This document shows positions 1-12,849 of a stretch of 64,000 bases of DNA, in pieces. The position numbers and the translations under genes are program-made. The notes beneath the pieces are model-generated. The model did not search any database, had not been told where the DNA came from, and saw nothing but the letters and a program-made list of their open reading frames with translations. How positions within the stretch are numbered: position 1 is the first letter of the stretch; each line of letters opens with the position of its first letter. Origin of the DNA: Nymphaea colorata. Lineage: Eukaryota > Streptophyta > Magnoliopsida > Nymphaeales > Nymphaeaceae. The stretch spans positions 21,641,354-21,705,353 of the forward strand of contig NC_045142.1 in assembly GCF_008831285.2 (NCBI RefSeq), in the 5' to 3' direction.

Positions 1-1826
1 AGAGTCATTGAAAGGACTGATCAAGGGAACTCCCAAAATGTGTTGGCTATGAATGTAAAGTTTGGTAAGAGCCATGGGAACTCCAACCATTGTGGTCGTG
101 GCATTCTACCAACACCACATAACGAAGGTATGTCTCCTTTGGATACTTCAAGAAAAATACCAATTTATTTTCAGTGCAACAAGAAAGGACACATGAACGC
201 ACAATGTTGGTTTAATCCTCAAAATAAAAACAAAGGGGTAAGACATGATTATAAACAATGAGGACAAAGTTCTAAATCCACCGCTGAAGATATGCAACAG
301 CTATTGATGACCGCATTCTCAAAGATGACTATAAAGCAAAATGAGCAAGGAGAATGGTTCTTGGATTCAGGTGCAGCTACCCATGTGACAGGAAATGCAG
401 GTAAATTGACTAACTTATCCCCTCATTACGGTAGAAGTTGCATTATAACAGGTGATGGAAAATCTCATCCTATTACACGTATTGGAAATGCACATATTCC
501 ATTGTCATCCTCGTCTCTATCACTGTCTAATGTTGTTCTTGCTCCCAATATAAAAAAAGAACATCATATTCATTTCTAAACTCATTGATGATACAAGCTC
601 TTCTGTTGAATTCACACCTTCTTTTGTCTATGTCAAGGACCTCCAAACGAAGAAAATGTTCGCTAGAGGGGAGCGTCAAGGGAATATGTATGTCCTCAAG
701 GAATGTCTACCCAAGGATTCATCCACTTTTGATATAGGATTGAAGACATTTTCTTTTTCTCATAATGCGTCATCAGTGCCAAGTTCTTGCCATTTTCAAT
801 CAAAAGTAAGGGGCCCTAATCAATTTTTGGAGTCTGATTTGTGGCATAGTCGGCTAGGACACTGTGGTCGACATTTTATTGAAAAACTTGTCACAGATAG
901 TCTCATTCCAAGATCAAGTTTACCTCTTACTTCAAGTGTCAAAAAATGTTCAAGTTGTAGACTTTGTAAGAGTCATGTTTTACCTTTCCATAATATAAAT
1001 CAAATGGCTTCCAAACCTTTTGAAACTATTTTTTCTGATGTATGGGGGCCAGCCCCTATTGATTCTATGTCTGGGTCAAGATATTATGTCTTATTCATTG
1101 ACTCTTACTCACGTTTCACCTGAATTTACTTCATGAAACACAAATCAGAAGTACCTCACATATTTCGAAACTTCTATGTCATGATTCAAACTAAATTTTC
1201 ATCCAATGTGGTGCATTTTCAATGTGATGGAGGGGGAGAATATTCCTCGCTTGATTTTATTGAATTTCTACGTGAAAAAGGGATAACTAGACAAATTTCC
1301 TGCCCTTACACACCACAACAAAATGGTGTAGTTGAGTGAAAACATCGACATATAGTTGAAAGCGCCATGAGCATGATGCATGATACTAATATGCCCATTT
1401 CCTTGTGGACTGAAGCCTTCCATACTACTGTATACATAATAAATTGTTTGCCTATGACACTCTTGATGTCTAAATCGCCATATTTTACACTCTTAGGCAA
1501 ACAACCTGATTACAAGAACTTGAAGGTTTTTTGTTGTGTATGCTATGTTCACGTTGATGCAGCCTTGAGGAACAAGTTTCATGACAAAGCTATTCAATGT
1601 AGATTCGTTGGATATGCTGATGAATATAAAGGTTTTCGATGCTATGATCCAACAATTAAACGTATCAAAACTTCAAGAAATGTCATTTTTGATGAACATA
1701 GTTTTGATAATACAAATGAAATGCCTATGACCATTGAATCTTATGATCCCTGGACCAGTACACAGTTATTCAATGCAGATCCTGTTATAGAAAATGATGT
1801 GCCTCAAAGTGAAGATTCAGAGAGAG
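1..1826 (+). mobile_element. Copia copy A, gag to integrase fragment, decayed
   Basis: This is the internal part of a Ty1/copia retrotransposon, cut by the left window edge. In order it shows late gag with a zinc knuckle (about 170-220), the protease motif LDSGAATH (about 361-384), the GAG-pre-integrase HHCC region (about 835-965), and the integrase core with SDVWGP, CDGGGEY and PQQNGVVE (about 1035-1340). It is the same family as the minus-strand copies at 36.3-46.9 kb and 54.8-64.0 kb. It cannot be functional. In-frame stops lie at 259-261, 1121-1123 and 1337-1339, and an extra A in the A-run near 550 shifts the frame. The first zinc-knuckle cysteine is Tyr (IYFQCNKKGH, where copy C has ICFQCNKKGH). 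Homology stops near 1826 in the linker between integrase and reverse transcriptase, so RT, RNase H and the 3' LTR are missing. Family assignment is firm; exact edges are approximate. Confidence 0.9.
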
Positions 1827-3600
1827 CAATCCTTTCTTGATCAAGATGAATGGCTGAGAACTAATTGAAAGGAAGGGGTATAGATCTCATACCACTTTTT
1901 GGCAAAAATGTAGGAGGGCCGTAGATCACTCCTAGAATTTCTCTCTTTTCACGTCATGTGCACCTCCTTCTTTTTCTTTGAAGAAATTGCCCACCAAATG
2001 TTCAGCTTCTTTTCTTGCAACGGAGGACACGTCTGACCTTTGAGTGTAGTGGTCGGAATAGACCCAAATGTAGCCGGAAAAATGGCAGAGGTGGCCGGAA
2101 AACCAGAATTTTTCGGTGACTTGTATTTTGCAAACGTCTTGGCCGTTCTACGCGAAACCACCACCGTTCTTCTTCTTTTCTCGTGCTGATTTTTCTCCTA
2201 TGCTTCTTTGTTGGCTTTGATGGTATTTCACCGTGGAACTTGTTGATGAAATACTGATTTTCCGATGAAAACTCCAGCAAGTTTCCGTGTTTCTCTTTGA
2301 AGAAGATCGGCCCTTACTAGACCAAATGTGAACTTTCTTTCAACGTTGGCAAGCGCGTCTCCTTTGGAATCCTTCTAAGACTTGTAAAACCTAGTTTAGA
2401 AGTGCCTTCCACGCAAGGAAAATGATGGAATCTTGGTTGTGACTCAAGAGTTCCAACCCCTCCCTCGAGAAATCCAAAACTAAATTAAGCCAACACGTTA
2501 CTTAGACAATTCCAAAACGGGAATGAACTAACCTTTCTTTTTTGATTCACGATGGGTTGCTGCGCTACTAGGGATGAAACCGCAGCCTCCTTTGCACGTC
2601 TAGAGCCTCTAACTCCTCTGATATGGCAGAGGAATTACACCCAAGGCGTGCTGATCCGAGGTGAAGTCGAAGTGTCGAAAATCCCCCTAGGGCTGTGGCT
2701 CGCCTAGAGGAATCACCGCTTCTTCTTCTTCAACGTTGGAGATAAATGTGACTAAGAGGGGATGACGAGAGAGATGATGGAAGAAGAAGAGAGGAGAGGG
2801 AGACAAGAGGGGGAAGAGGGGCCAGCACGCTGGTCTTAGGAGAGTTGAGGGGAGAAGAGAGACAAGGGAGAGAGGGATTGACGTGAAGACATGAGAAACG
2901 TGAGGAGAGAGAGAGGCAAAAATCAAATGATCTAAAATTCCCAAAATTGCATACTCAATCCCTTGATCCAATTCAATTTATACAAGTGTGTTCAAATCTG
3001 GATTCCAAACATGAATCCAGCCCCAAAACTCAAAATGAAATGCATCAACATAATAAAAGTGATATAATCCCAAGTCACAACCCGACTTGGTAAGTAATGA
3101 ATGGAATTATGCGAAATCAAATCGAATAGGGAAAACCAAACACTAAGTGTAACTCATGAAGAAAAACTCCTCTTGAGCCATGTGAGATCAAGATGGAAAC
3201 CACTTGCTTAGCACACCCATCTAGCCTCCTCGAGCTAGGCTCAACTCGGATAGATGACCTCCCTAGACTCGCGCAAACCTGACTCTAAGGACTTGGGTTT
3301 TGGACTCGACTCAAGAACTAAACTTAGGCCTATACTGGACCAAATCTTAGGAATTTGGTTTCCTAGCCCCTGGTTTCTCCCTGTACCGGCCTTCCTTGCT
3401 CGAAAACCTATCCTAGAGCCGTTGCTATTCTACCCTCACCTCCCACTGCTAACGCTCTAGGTTCTGAATTTCCTATGTTCTCATTTGTTGGGACGTTGGA
3501 CCCAAAAATTTCTAAGGGTTCGGGTCCTAACCTTACTAGTCTCGCCTAACCCCTGCTTAGTCCTAGTGCGGGTCCTCAGTGGGCTCGTATCAATACCCTT
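1827..3600. other. Unclassified repeat-like sequence, no gene supported
   Basis: This stretch follows the break in copy A and is richer in G+C than its surroundings. Open frames on the minus strand (about 2000-2280 and 2690-2970) are Arg/Ser/Leu-rich, lack a recognisable domain and look like chance. The right part ends in GTGGGCTCGTATCA near 3594. Read on the minus strand that is TGATACGAGCCC, an LTR-like start, so the block may be a decayed LTR or solo LTR of a Ty3-type element. I could not find a matching other end or a target-site duplication, so this is inference. Confidence 0.3.
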
Positions 3601-4090
3601 CTAAAATTTAAAATGTTATTATTTATGCCTGTTAACAAAAAAAACTTCTGGCTCTAACCCTAATCCTGACTGAATAAGATTGGGAACCAGTATTGAACCA
3701 AAGAGCTCAACCTTTCTTTCACTTTTATCTTGTGAATAACCAATAAGAAGATGCCACGTGTTCGCTGATAATAATAACAGAGAAACGGAAGCAGCTACTT
3801 GTGTGCAGACAGTAGTAATAAGAGATCTACGCTTGGACCTGGAGAACAAGTGTTTACTAAGACCTAAAAGAACCATTGTTGGTGATTAAAATGAGAAGCA
3901 TCAAAGTCGAATGCTCGCTGGACTTGTATTGCAGTACACAAGTACCCTCCCCCTCTTCACTTCATTCATAAACAATTTCTTAGACTAGTCTCTCTCTTAC
4001 TGTCAACTACCAAATTCATGCTTTCTTGAAATTTAATAGCAATTTTGCCACTTAGACTAAATAGATCCCTTTAAATGAGAGAGAGATAGA

Positions 4091-4139
<49 letters not shown>

Positions 4140-4304
4140 CACACACTCTCTCTCTTTCTCTCTTTTCAAGATTGTTTCAGTCTTTCAAAAAAAAAACAAG
4201 TTGACTTCCACATTTCTTTCAGCTTATTTCCACCATTGATCTGCTTAGAATCAACAAGACAGCTTATTCCCATTAAGTCTAGTATTAAGGATCTCGTAAC
4301 TGCT

Positions 4305-4394
<90 letters not shown>

Positions 4395-5189
4395 GGGCAG
4401 AGCCACATGGTGACTAGTGTGAACAACTGTTCACCCTAGTCTCTTAAAATTTTTTTATTTTTAAATGGTCATCTGTAAACATTTATCATTATATACCTAT
4501 GAAAGCTTTCCACCAGATATAAGTATTTTTAAACAAGTGCCTCTCTTGCCAATTCTTTTTCAGTGTGGAGTTCTACTCATAATTCTATTGAAAGCGAGTC
4601 AATCGTAAGCATAACGAGTTCTGATATTTTAGGTATTCGTTCAATTCTTTTCAGTCTGAGATACATTTATAATGACAAATTACTTATTCCTTGTAATGAA
4701 TTAATGGAGAGACCCCACAGAACCATCCATATTCTATAATTTTGTGCAGATCAACTAATTAGTTCTAGATAAGTGGTGGTAATCTTCGAAACTAATCTGA
4801 TCAGATGTCATTTCTTAAATCTTAATCTAATTTCATAATTGGACATTAAATTTATTTCATATCCGATTTTTCAGAATGGTTCGATCATCAAATATATAAT
4901 CCAAATCAGATATATTGACATTCATAATCTATAGAGTATATAAAATGTGTCACACTCTAGGAGTGCATGTTGACTATCATCATTGTGAAAAATATGTCAA
5001 AGTATGTTTTCCAAATTGGTCAACTTTTTCTTGAAAATGTTAATCACGTAATTAACATCAAAAAGTTCTTTTGAGTATCTCATTTGTCTCAATATTTATT
5101 CAAACTTTGCAATTACGCTTTTGATTAAGTGATAATGTAAGATATCTTTTTGAAAATGAGCTTGTGATTAATTAAGTGGAATAAGTAGC
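3601..5189. other. Intergenic; microsatellites and a dispersed repeat
   Basis: No coding potential was recognised. Microsatellites lie at about 4091-4138 ((TA)n then (GA)n) and 4309-4392 ((TA)n then (GT)n). A segment at about 4780-4930 resembles, in the same orientation, one at about 26150-26310 (shared features include the TTGGATATTAA-like stretch and the AAATC(A/G)GATAT(A/G)TTGACAT end), so it is a dispersed repeat of unknown class. Confidence 0.5.
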
Positions 5190-5530
5190 TAAGGCTGGGC
5201 GTAGGGTCGAGTACCCGACTTCTACCTAACCTGACTCTCGCCAAGGGCTTGGGTTCCAAAAAAAGGAACCGAGCCAGCTCGGGTGGCCTCGATTAAGCTC
5301 GATTCGGTTCGATAAGGTTTTTTTAATATATATTTTATTGATATATATATATAATTATAATATTTTATTACAATTAATTATATTTATATATTAATTTCTA
5401 TAAATATACATATTTTAATATAATCTGGCCGGACCCATTCTCGAGTTTTAGGTGTTGGGCTGGGCCCAAGCCAAGGTTTTGAGTGTCTGGCTCAAGCCCG
5501 ACTCCTTATCGGGCTGGGATGCCTTGGCTT
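5190..5530 (+). repeat. Dispersed repeat copy 1 (GC-rich ends, AT core)
   Basis: A block of about 340 bp has GC-rich ends rich in CTCG, GGGC and GCCC words around a core of almost pure A/T. A second copy with the same organisation lies reversed at about 9090-9420. Such paired copies in opposite orientation suggest a non-autonomous dispersed element, but no clean terminal repeat or target duplication is visible. Confidence 0.5.
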
Positions 5531-6787
5531 ATAAGTAGCACAACTTGCACCATACATCACTAGCTTATCCTACACTATGGTTCTCTAATATATAAGGCAT
5601 GACATGATACGCTTGTTACAATATGATCATGAGGTATAGCATAGCTAGTTGGGCTGGTGAAAGCCCGGCTCGATTGACAATGGGTGCCTCTCCTTTAACA
5701 CTAAACAATGATGTGTGCTACTCTCAATTTGGAGGGATAATTGTAAGTTCACCTAAGCCTCGAAGTAGCCCCCCCCCTAAAATTTACTAATTATGATAAT
5801 TGGTAGATAAAACAATATATACTAAAGGCAGTCTAAAAATTATAGCAAACTACATGCTCATGCGCAACAGGTGTACTCAAGTTCAACTGTTGAACACAAA
5901 TATCACTTAGTGCTGTTGGCAAATGAAAGAAGCATATTCATGGAACAGTTACTGTTTTATTTGTTAAATGGACCATTAGATATCTACTAGTTGCACTTAC
6001 TTTCTGGGTCGCCCATAAGCGGTCCAACAGCCAAATGTCTATGGAATTAAGCAAATGGTCAACAGTTAGAGCAACTCAACGATATCTATTATGGAGGCAG
6101 ATATGGCTTGATTTCTTTTTCAATAAAGTGAACAGCAAAAACTTCATCTGATCAAGATGTGCCCATGAACGTTGAGATCGATATTTCAAATTTTAAACCT
6201 ACAAGAAGTTGAATGTTTCGACTATTATATCGCAAGACATTTATCAATTCTCATTCAATGCCATGGAAATAAAAGCTATGTACATACACAAGGAAACAAA
6301 TGCCGGCCGTTGGTACCATCAAACAATTAACTTCATCGATCTCTGCAGCAGTTCTTATTTATGAGAGACTTCCATTAACTTCCTATATATCTGGTAACGT
6401 ATCTGAATTAATGCATCTGTACATGAATATAGATTCTCTCTCTCTCGCTTTCTGATCTTCCTCCATATTGGATGAAATTTTTTGCAGATTCAGTTCAGAT
6501 CATGCTGCCATTATCATCTCCAACTCCAACTAATCAGATATCTGCTGATTGAATATAGAGTCGAACAATTAGATTCGAACGATTAAACTTGTTACAAATT
6601 CTGATTATGTATTAGTTGCCAGTAATTGGGTTGTGCAATATCTATCAGGATCAGATATCCAACACAATTAATATGCAAGGTGTTAATCTGAATCTCCATC
6701 CAATTATTAGTGGGATTTGGCTTCCAGTATTAGATGATATCAGTCAGCATCTGATTCTTCCCGGTGATCAGAAATCTAGCGGGTTGG

Positions 6788-6827
<40 letters not shown>

Positions 6828-9089
6828 GAGAGCAACTCCATATGTTACTGCAAGAATATGCATTTGGTGTTCAATAAAGGCTACGTTGCAACGGGTGTTC
6901 TTCATAAGTGTTCCATATCAGAAGACAGCGATTGACAGCAACGGCTATATTCCCTTGTGCTTTTTTTTCAAACATTTATTAACAAAGTTTAAACATTTAT
7001 TAACAAAGGCAATATTTAGTGAAATAACTGGTAACAATAACAAAATTCAACCAATGCCATTCAAATTCGACATGGAAAATAAATGGGGTATTGCAAAATA
7101 TGCAAAAAAGTCTAAATTTTGAGTTCCCCATCAAATTCCTATACCTTCTCAGGCTCTTTCAGGTAAGTAAATTCTACCACTCCAGTAAAAGCCGAAGCCC
7201 TTTCCTCCCTTCAACTTACTCATAGGGCCCAGAGTTATGACTGTGATCTGCATGTGCTTACTTGCATGTAAAACCGACCTGCCCCTTCTATAGTATCGGA
7301 GCATACGAACCAGAAACGATCCGCATAATGCGTCCCAGCTCGGCCATTTAAACTAAGCCGCTGGGGCCTCTCACGTTCTTTCATACGCCCAATTTTCTTG
7401 TGTTCATTTTTAATTCTCTAATAAATTATTGAGCTTCATTTAAATGTAGAAATGGCTAGTCAAATATGTTGCGTGTGAAGAACAAGTTTGAATCATTGTG
7501 CACCCAAAAGGAAACAGCGACAACAAATACATGCACGAATAAATTCTGAAATGAATTGTTAATTTGAGAAACAAAAATAAAAATAATATTAAAAGCAATT
7601 GGGCTAAAACCAGGTTAGCAAAGATTGTGAATGTTCTTGGTTGGAATATTTAAGAGCTGAGTTGGAAAACCTCATACCACTATTTTTTTTTTTTTTTGAA
7701 AAAATAACTCATTATGTCAAGTAATTAGGATATTTCATCGTCGTGAAATGCTCGAACACACCATTCATATTTGCCCGTCAGCATATGCCCATATCAAAAT
7801 AACAGACAATATTGAGATCATGCTGACCCCCCCCCCAAAAAAAAAACAACTATTATAACAAGTCCATTCTTCCCAGCTCATCTCTAGGCATTTTATCATG
7901 TGGTGTTAGTGAGAGGAAGAAGTGAGAGAAAAAAAGAGGGAAAAAAATTCTGCCAGCCTACCTTTCTCCTAAAGTTGGGGCTTCTAGTTTCACTTTTCTG
8001 GGTCCTTAAGCTTCTTCTTTATTTCATTTGATAAGCTCAAGAGATCCTCATGGAAGAGGAAGAGATTAACTTGGAAGAACCTAACGACGTCATCGATATA
8101 TACGAGCCTTTATAAAGGCTCTTTCTGCCTTTACTTCCAGCCAAGATATTCTCAATCAACATAAAAATTTCCCCCAACAAAATCGGATTCTCTGCGTCCA
8201 AGAATTTTTCAATTAATGCCTTTCCTTTGGATGGGGAGCCATGGAATGGTCCCCCAAAAGAGCACTAGATTGGTGCATTGTTTAATGTATAAAATAAAAT
8301 AGAAAAAGGCGGAATTTTCATTTTCGGCGCTCTATGGTAGTTTTGGAAATAAGGACTTCAGTGTTTAAATTATTTCGTGTTTTAAATATTTTGACCAACA
8401 AATTAATTATCAAATATAAAATTGTCATCAGTGAACGAAACTTTTGAAATTGAAAAACAAAAATGGAACATATAAAAAATTTTATAATTTCTGAAAGTCA
8501 TAGATTGTTTTTAAAAAAGTGCAATCCTGTCAGAAAATTAAAAACAGTAAACCCGTTTTGGAGATTGTGGCAAAAACAAGCTTCCAAAAAAATAGGCTTA
8601 ACGTATGCATGCAGCGGTTCTTAAAAAAAGTATAGCGGTGTCGACATTTAAAACAAAAAAATAAAATTGCATTTTTAAAAAAAAAAAAGGTTGTATTTTG
8701 ACCCATCAGATCACTTTAAAGACAAGCTCTATGTCTTGTATCATCCAAATCTAAATTGGAGTTTTTTTAATATTTAGAGAAGTATTAAAATACACTTAAA
8801 ATCGAACATTCTTTTGGGCACCCACTGAACTCTGCCCACCCTTCGCGAGCCAAACCGTGGTCGGCACATGAGAGGATGTGGACAACTAGGGAATCTTCAA
8901 AAAAGTTATGGATAGGTATATATTGCACACAAGGACTAAAACTCTTCTTAATATTGATGATCAGGTTCAGTTTTACAGGTGATTGGATTAGAGCTTTTAA
9001 ACCAGTCAAAAGTAATTCTGGCTGACTGCTCATCAACACAGTCGATTTGGATTTTCTTTTTTTCTTTTTTTTTTTTTGTTCTACCTGAT
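5531..9089. other. Intergenic, no gene recognised
   Basis: I see no gene here. A (TC)n tract lies at about 6791-6823. The longest forward open frame (6616-7122) runs through that microsatellite and has no domain. A short acidic open frame at 8050-8115 (ATG to TAA, 21 codons) is followed by an 18-bp perfect palindrome containing TATAAA (8104-8122). Neither is enough to call a gene. Confidence 0.5.
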
Positions 9090-9420
9090 GCATATTGTCT
9101 ATCGACTTTTAAGCCTTGGTCCGGCTCGGTTTGGATCCACCCAACACTCGAAATGCAATCCTGGACTCGGTCTGACCATTCGAATCCAAGCCCGAGTTCG
9201 GCTCTGGTTTGGCTCGACTAAATTAAAAAATATATTTTAATATAAAATATTATATAAATGTAATAAAATATTATATATATATATATATATTAATAAAATA
9301 AATATCAAAAAAAATATCAGGCCCAATTGGGCCGCCTCAATAAGGCCCGGATGCCCTTTTTCTTGTAACCTGGGCTTGGGCCCGAGTCGAGCTGGCCCAG
9401 CCTCTTCGACGTTCTCTGCC
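9090..9420 (-). repeat. Dispersed repeat copy 2 (reverse of 5190-5530)
   Basis: It has the same organisation as the block at 5190-5530 but inverted: CTCGG-rich left end, A/T core of about 100 bp, then GGGCC-rich right end (GGCCCAATTGGGCC, GGGCTTGGGCCC). Identity was judged by eye and is moderate. Confidence 0.45.
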
Positions 9421-9988
9421 TCCCCTCACCTATGGGCCTCCCAGAGCGGCATCTCCCTCCCTGATGCTCCTTCCATTGCCGCCGGGTCCGGTGGGGCTTC
9501 GTCTGACACGGAGGAGAATGGGGAAGGAGAGAAAGAGAGTGTGTGTGTGTGAAGGAGTAAAACAAAAAAAAGTGAACGGCTATTATCGTTGTTTGATCAA
9601 ATGATTAGACGTTTCTGATATGGTTGTTTGATCAAATGATTAGATGATTCTGATGGCTTGTTCGTTGGTCCATCTATGAACCCAAAGTGAGGTTTCCATT
9701 TGCCTAAATATCAATTTAATATGAATTGTGTTTTAGTTGAAGTTATTTTTTATAAAAAATGATTTCTTACTACACATTTTTTATGCTATAAGAGCAGTTT
9801 ATTTTTTTATTATCTTACAAACATTATTAAAATAAAAACATGATTAACTTATACATGTTCCTCATTAAATCATTCTTTCGATCATATCTATATGTTACAA
9901 AAAAAAAACACTTTAAAAATTATTTTTAGTAGATCTGGTTTTTTGTCCTCAATAAAAGTGATGGTATTACCAATTTCTCTCTCTTTCT

Positions 9989-10064
<76 letters not shown>

Positions 10065-10670
10065 AGAAATTGAATGGTCACTTTGGCTTTTCAAAATCAC
10101 ACTTTTATCTAATTAGAGCCATTTGTTCCAACATGATGAACAGCTTAAAGAAAAACAACCATAAAAAGTGATGGGTATTTTCATAATCTAGTATGAGTTA
10201 ACATCTTTTTTTTTTCTTATTTTTCTTTCAACTATTCATTTGCTTTAAATGACTAAAATTTTTTACTATATATATATCACCCAAGCGTTCAAAAGTTAGC
10301 TTTTATATATAGAGGTATGTTTGAGAGGATAGACGAGAGCATCAAAAATTAGTTTTTCAAAATATGGCTTTCTAGGGTGCCATTTAAACACAACCTAGGA
10401 CATCCTCTATGTTTTTTGTCGTTCATTTTGCACCTGTAAACGATGCCGTTGATATGAATAATATTGCGTTTTTGAAACACATATGCTTTCCAATTATGTT
10501 TTAGCAACACTATATTATCGTTTCAAATGTAATAATGTCAAACGTTTGATCAATAGATTTACTAACAACGTCGATAATTGCACTACATTTTCTGGAACAA
10601 GTGCATGCCATTTTTGAAACACGTCTTTCGTAATATGTATCGCATAACACAATATTCTTTTTGACGAGCA
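9421..10670. other. Intergenic; long (TA)n array
   Basis: No gene recognised. A (TA)n array of about 70 bp lies at about 9991-10062. Sequence at 10060-10260 resembles the MITE-like block at 21100-21260 in the same orientation (shared AAAAACAA.., TTTTCATAATxTAGTATxAGTT and TTTCTTTCAACxATxCAT pieces). Confidence 0.4.
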
Positions 10671-10675
10671 TTTTC

Positions 10676-10888
10676 TTAGGGAGTGTTTGATGGTTTGGAA
10701 TTTTGATTCAAGAATGAAAATTCCAGAATCATAATTCCTCTTCAAGCTGGAACGAAATCAAACTTTTTTGTTCTAGTTTTCTAATTTCAAAAACAAAATT
10801 CTCTGTTTGTTTAATAATTTCAATTTATTAACAAGTAAACATTTTGATTCTAAAATTCCATGATTGTAAGTATATCAAACGCTCCGAT
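10676..10888. repeat. MITE-like element with inverted ends
   Basis: The block begins GGGAGTGTTTGATGG and ends ATCAAACGCTCC, so the ends are imperfect inverted repeats of about 13 bp (GGGAGTGTTTGAT against GGAGCGTTTGAT on the other strand). The inside contains complementary runs of GAATTTTGATTC type. The length (about 210 bp) and ends resemble hAT- or Harbinger-type MITEs. No clean target duplication could be assigned, so the superfamily is open. Confidence 0.45.
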
Positions 10889-11670
10889 AAAGATATAATA
10901 AGCTTTCAGATTTGGGTATGTCTTTATGTGTTCATATTCAAGTACCTAACTAGCACTTATTAGGAACTCGACAACCAAGATGGTTATCCACCTGCATTCA
11001 TTTTGGCTAGTAATTAAGATATGCTTTTAATATCTAACTTAACATATATAATGACTTTATTCTTTATAAACGACTCTATAGTTTCACAGAGTTCCTTGGT
11101 CTCTATTTCAAAAGCACTTTTTTTTAATCACTTTGTTATCAAGTCAAAAAAACATAAATATTTTTCGTTAGGTATCGTTGGACCATAGTTCCAAGGCCCC
11201 CTTGGCATCTTCCCAAATTTCTTATTGCAAGCTGCACTTTTATTATCAATTGTTAATTAGGTTTTGAACTATGTACTTACCTTTAACTTTGTCTAGAGAA
11301 GGCAGTGAGGTTGTAAGAGATCATAATAGCATCCTTTTCTTCCTCAGATCAAACGACTTGTGTATAAAATTCTGCTTCATAACCAATTCAAGTTGTGGCC
11401 TTATTGATCCTAACCTAACTCGTAGTTAATTTGATTCAACACTCAAAAAATTGTGAAAACCAGACGTATACACACACACACACACATATACATATATATA
11501 TATATATATCCAGCTGGATTTGGACAGAGAAATCTTATATCGAAAAACACTGTCTGATACATCATGCAGATATATATATATATAAAAGTACAAACTAAAT
11601 CACCTTTTTTTTCATTGTTTTTCTTTCAACTGTTTATCATGATGGATCGAACTCATGTATGTTGCCTTCT

Positions 11671-11710
<40 letters not shown>

Positions 11711-12849
11711 AACTCCTCGACTAGTTACATCCGACTGAAAGGCCTGATTGTTCTGGATGGCTGGAGGGATCCACATAAGTTTCTTTGAATGAATAGTTGT
11801 CAAGCTATTTCTATATATGAACATGGCAACTATAATACAAGGGGGGTTCTTAGTCACTTCATTTTCCATAAATGGTGGTGGAATCAGAATTGGCATCTTC
11901 CTCCTCCTGCGCCATTAATGAAGGTGAGATGTGTGACAAGGTTGGATGATTAGGTCTGTGATAAAGAACCATCAAAGAGATCATATTCTAAAAGCAGGAT
12001 ATTTGGCGGAGCACGGCACAATGAAGGACAAATACTGTAGTGCGGTTTGGTATATATAAATTCTCTATCAATAAGCAAGGAACAAGAATAGAGTTTTACT
12101 TGCTCCACTAGAGGATTTGAATGGAAAACAAACTACCTCTTTCCTTAAAAGAACAAATCTTCTTCATTACATGGGCAAAACCATCTAGTCTTGTTGATAG
12201 CTCTGTCCTGTGAGCATAAAATGGAAACATCGAGAAGATAGTAGCTTTTCTGGTAGCAGTCGAGCCAGAAAATTTTAACTGAGGGGCACTAATATACGTG
12301 GACTTGATTGTAGATTATAAAGAATGGGGCATGAATATGATATAAACTAAATTATGTGGGAGACCAGTATGTAAATAAACTAATTTATAGGGGTCCAATA
12401 GGTTATATTCTCATAAAGCTAACAATGGGTGCAATGACAAAGCCACATATAAGACAGTGCAGCATATAAGGCCTTAACTTTCTAAAACCTCATATATAAG
12501 CATGTGTATTTACATTTAGTACTCCTTCTCAGCTAAAAATTACAAATTAATTATATAAATCAGTGTTACTTTGTTGCAAGACCTATATCTGATTCTTTTA
12601 TGTCTTCACAACTGGTTCATGCTTTAGTTCTACTTTTAGTAATTAGTAGGGTCCAACTCTACAACCTAATTTCATTTACACAAGGTGAAGTTATTTATAA
12701 GTTAATGACTACAAGTTTTTAGATTGTAAAATTGTGTTTTCTATTTTTCCTTTTCTTTACAGCTAAATTGCATGTGTTTACTCTAAGGGTCGATTTCAAG
12801 ACACTTTATTTCAGCTAAAAAATATTATTTCCAAGTGAAACACAGATAA
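10889..12849. other. Intergenic; microsatellites only
   Basis: Nothing coding recognised. (CA)n/(TA)n tracts lie at about 11466-11509 and (TA)n at about 11571-11584 and 11672-11702. The short open frames here run through those arrays. Confidence 0.5.

Noticed and set aside
1860-3594. Complete solo LTR
   Set aside because: One LTR-like terminus is visible near 3594 but no partner terminus or target duplication, so only a repeat-like region is reported.
9990-10116. Open frame made of IYIYIY repeats over the (TA)n array
   Set aside because: It is a translation of a microsatellite. The same applies to frames at 11564-11896, 16051-16389 beyond exon 1, 18726-19654 and 22341-22547.
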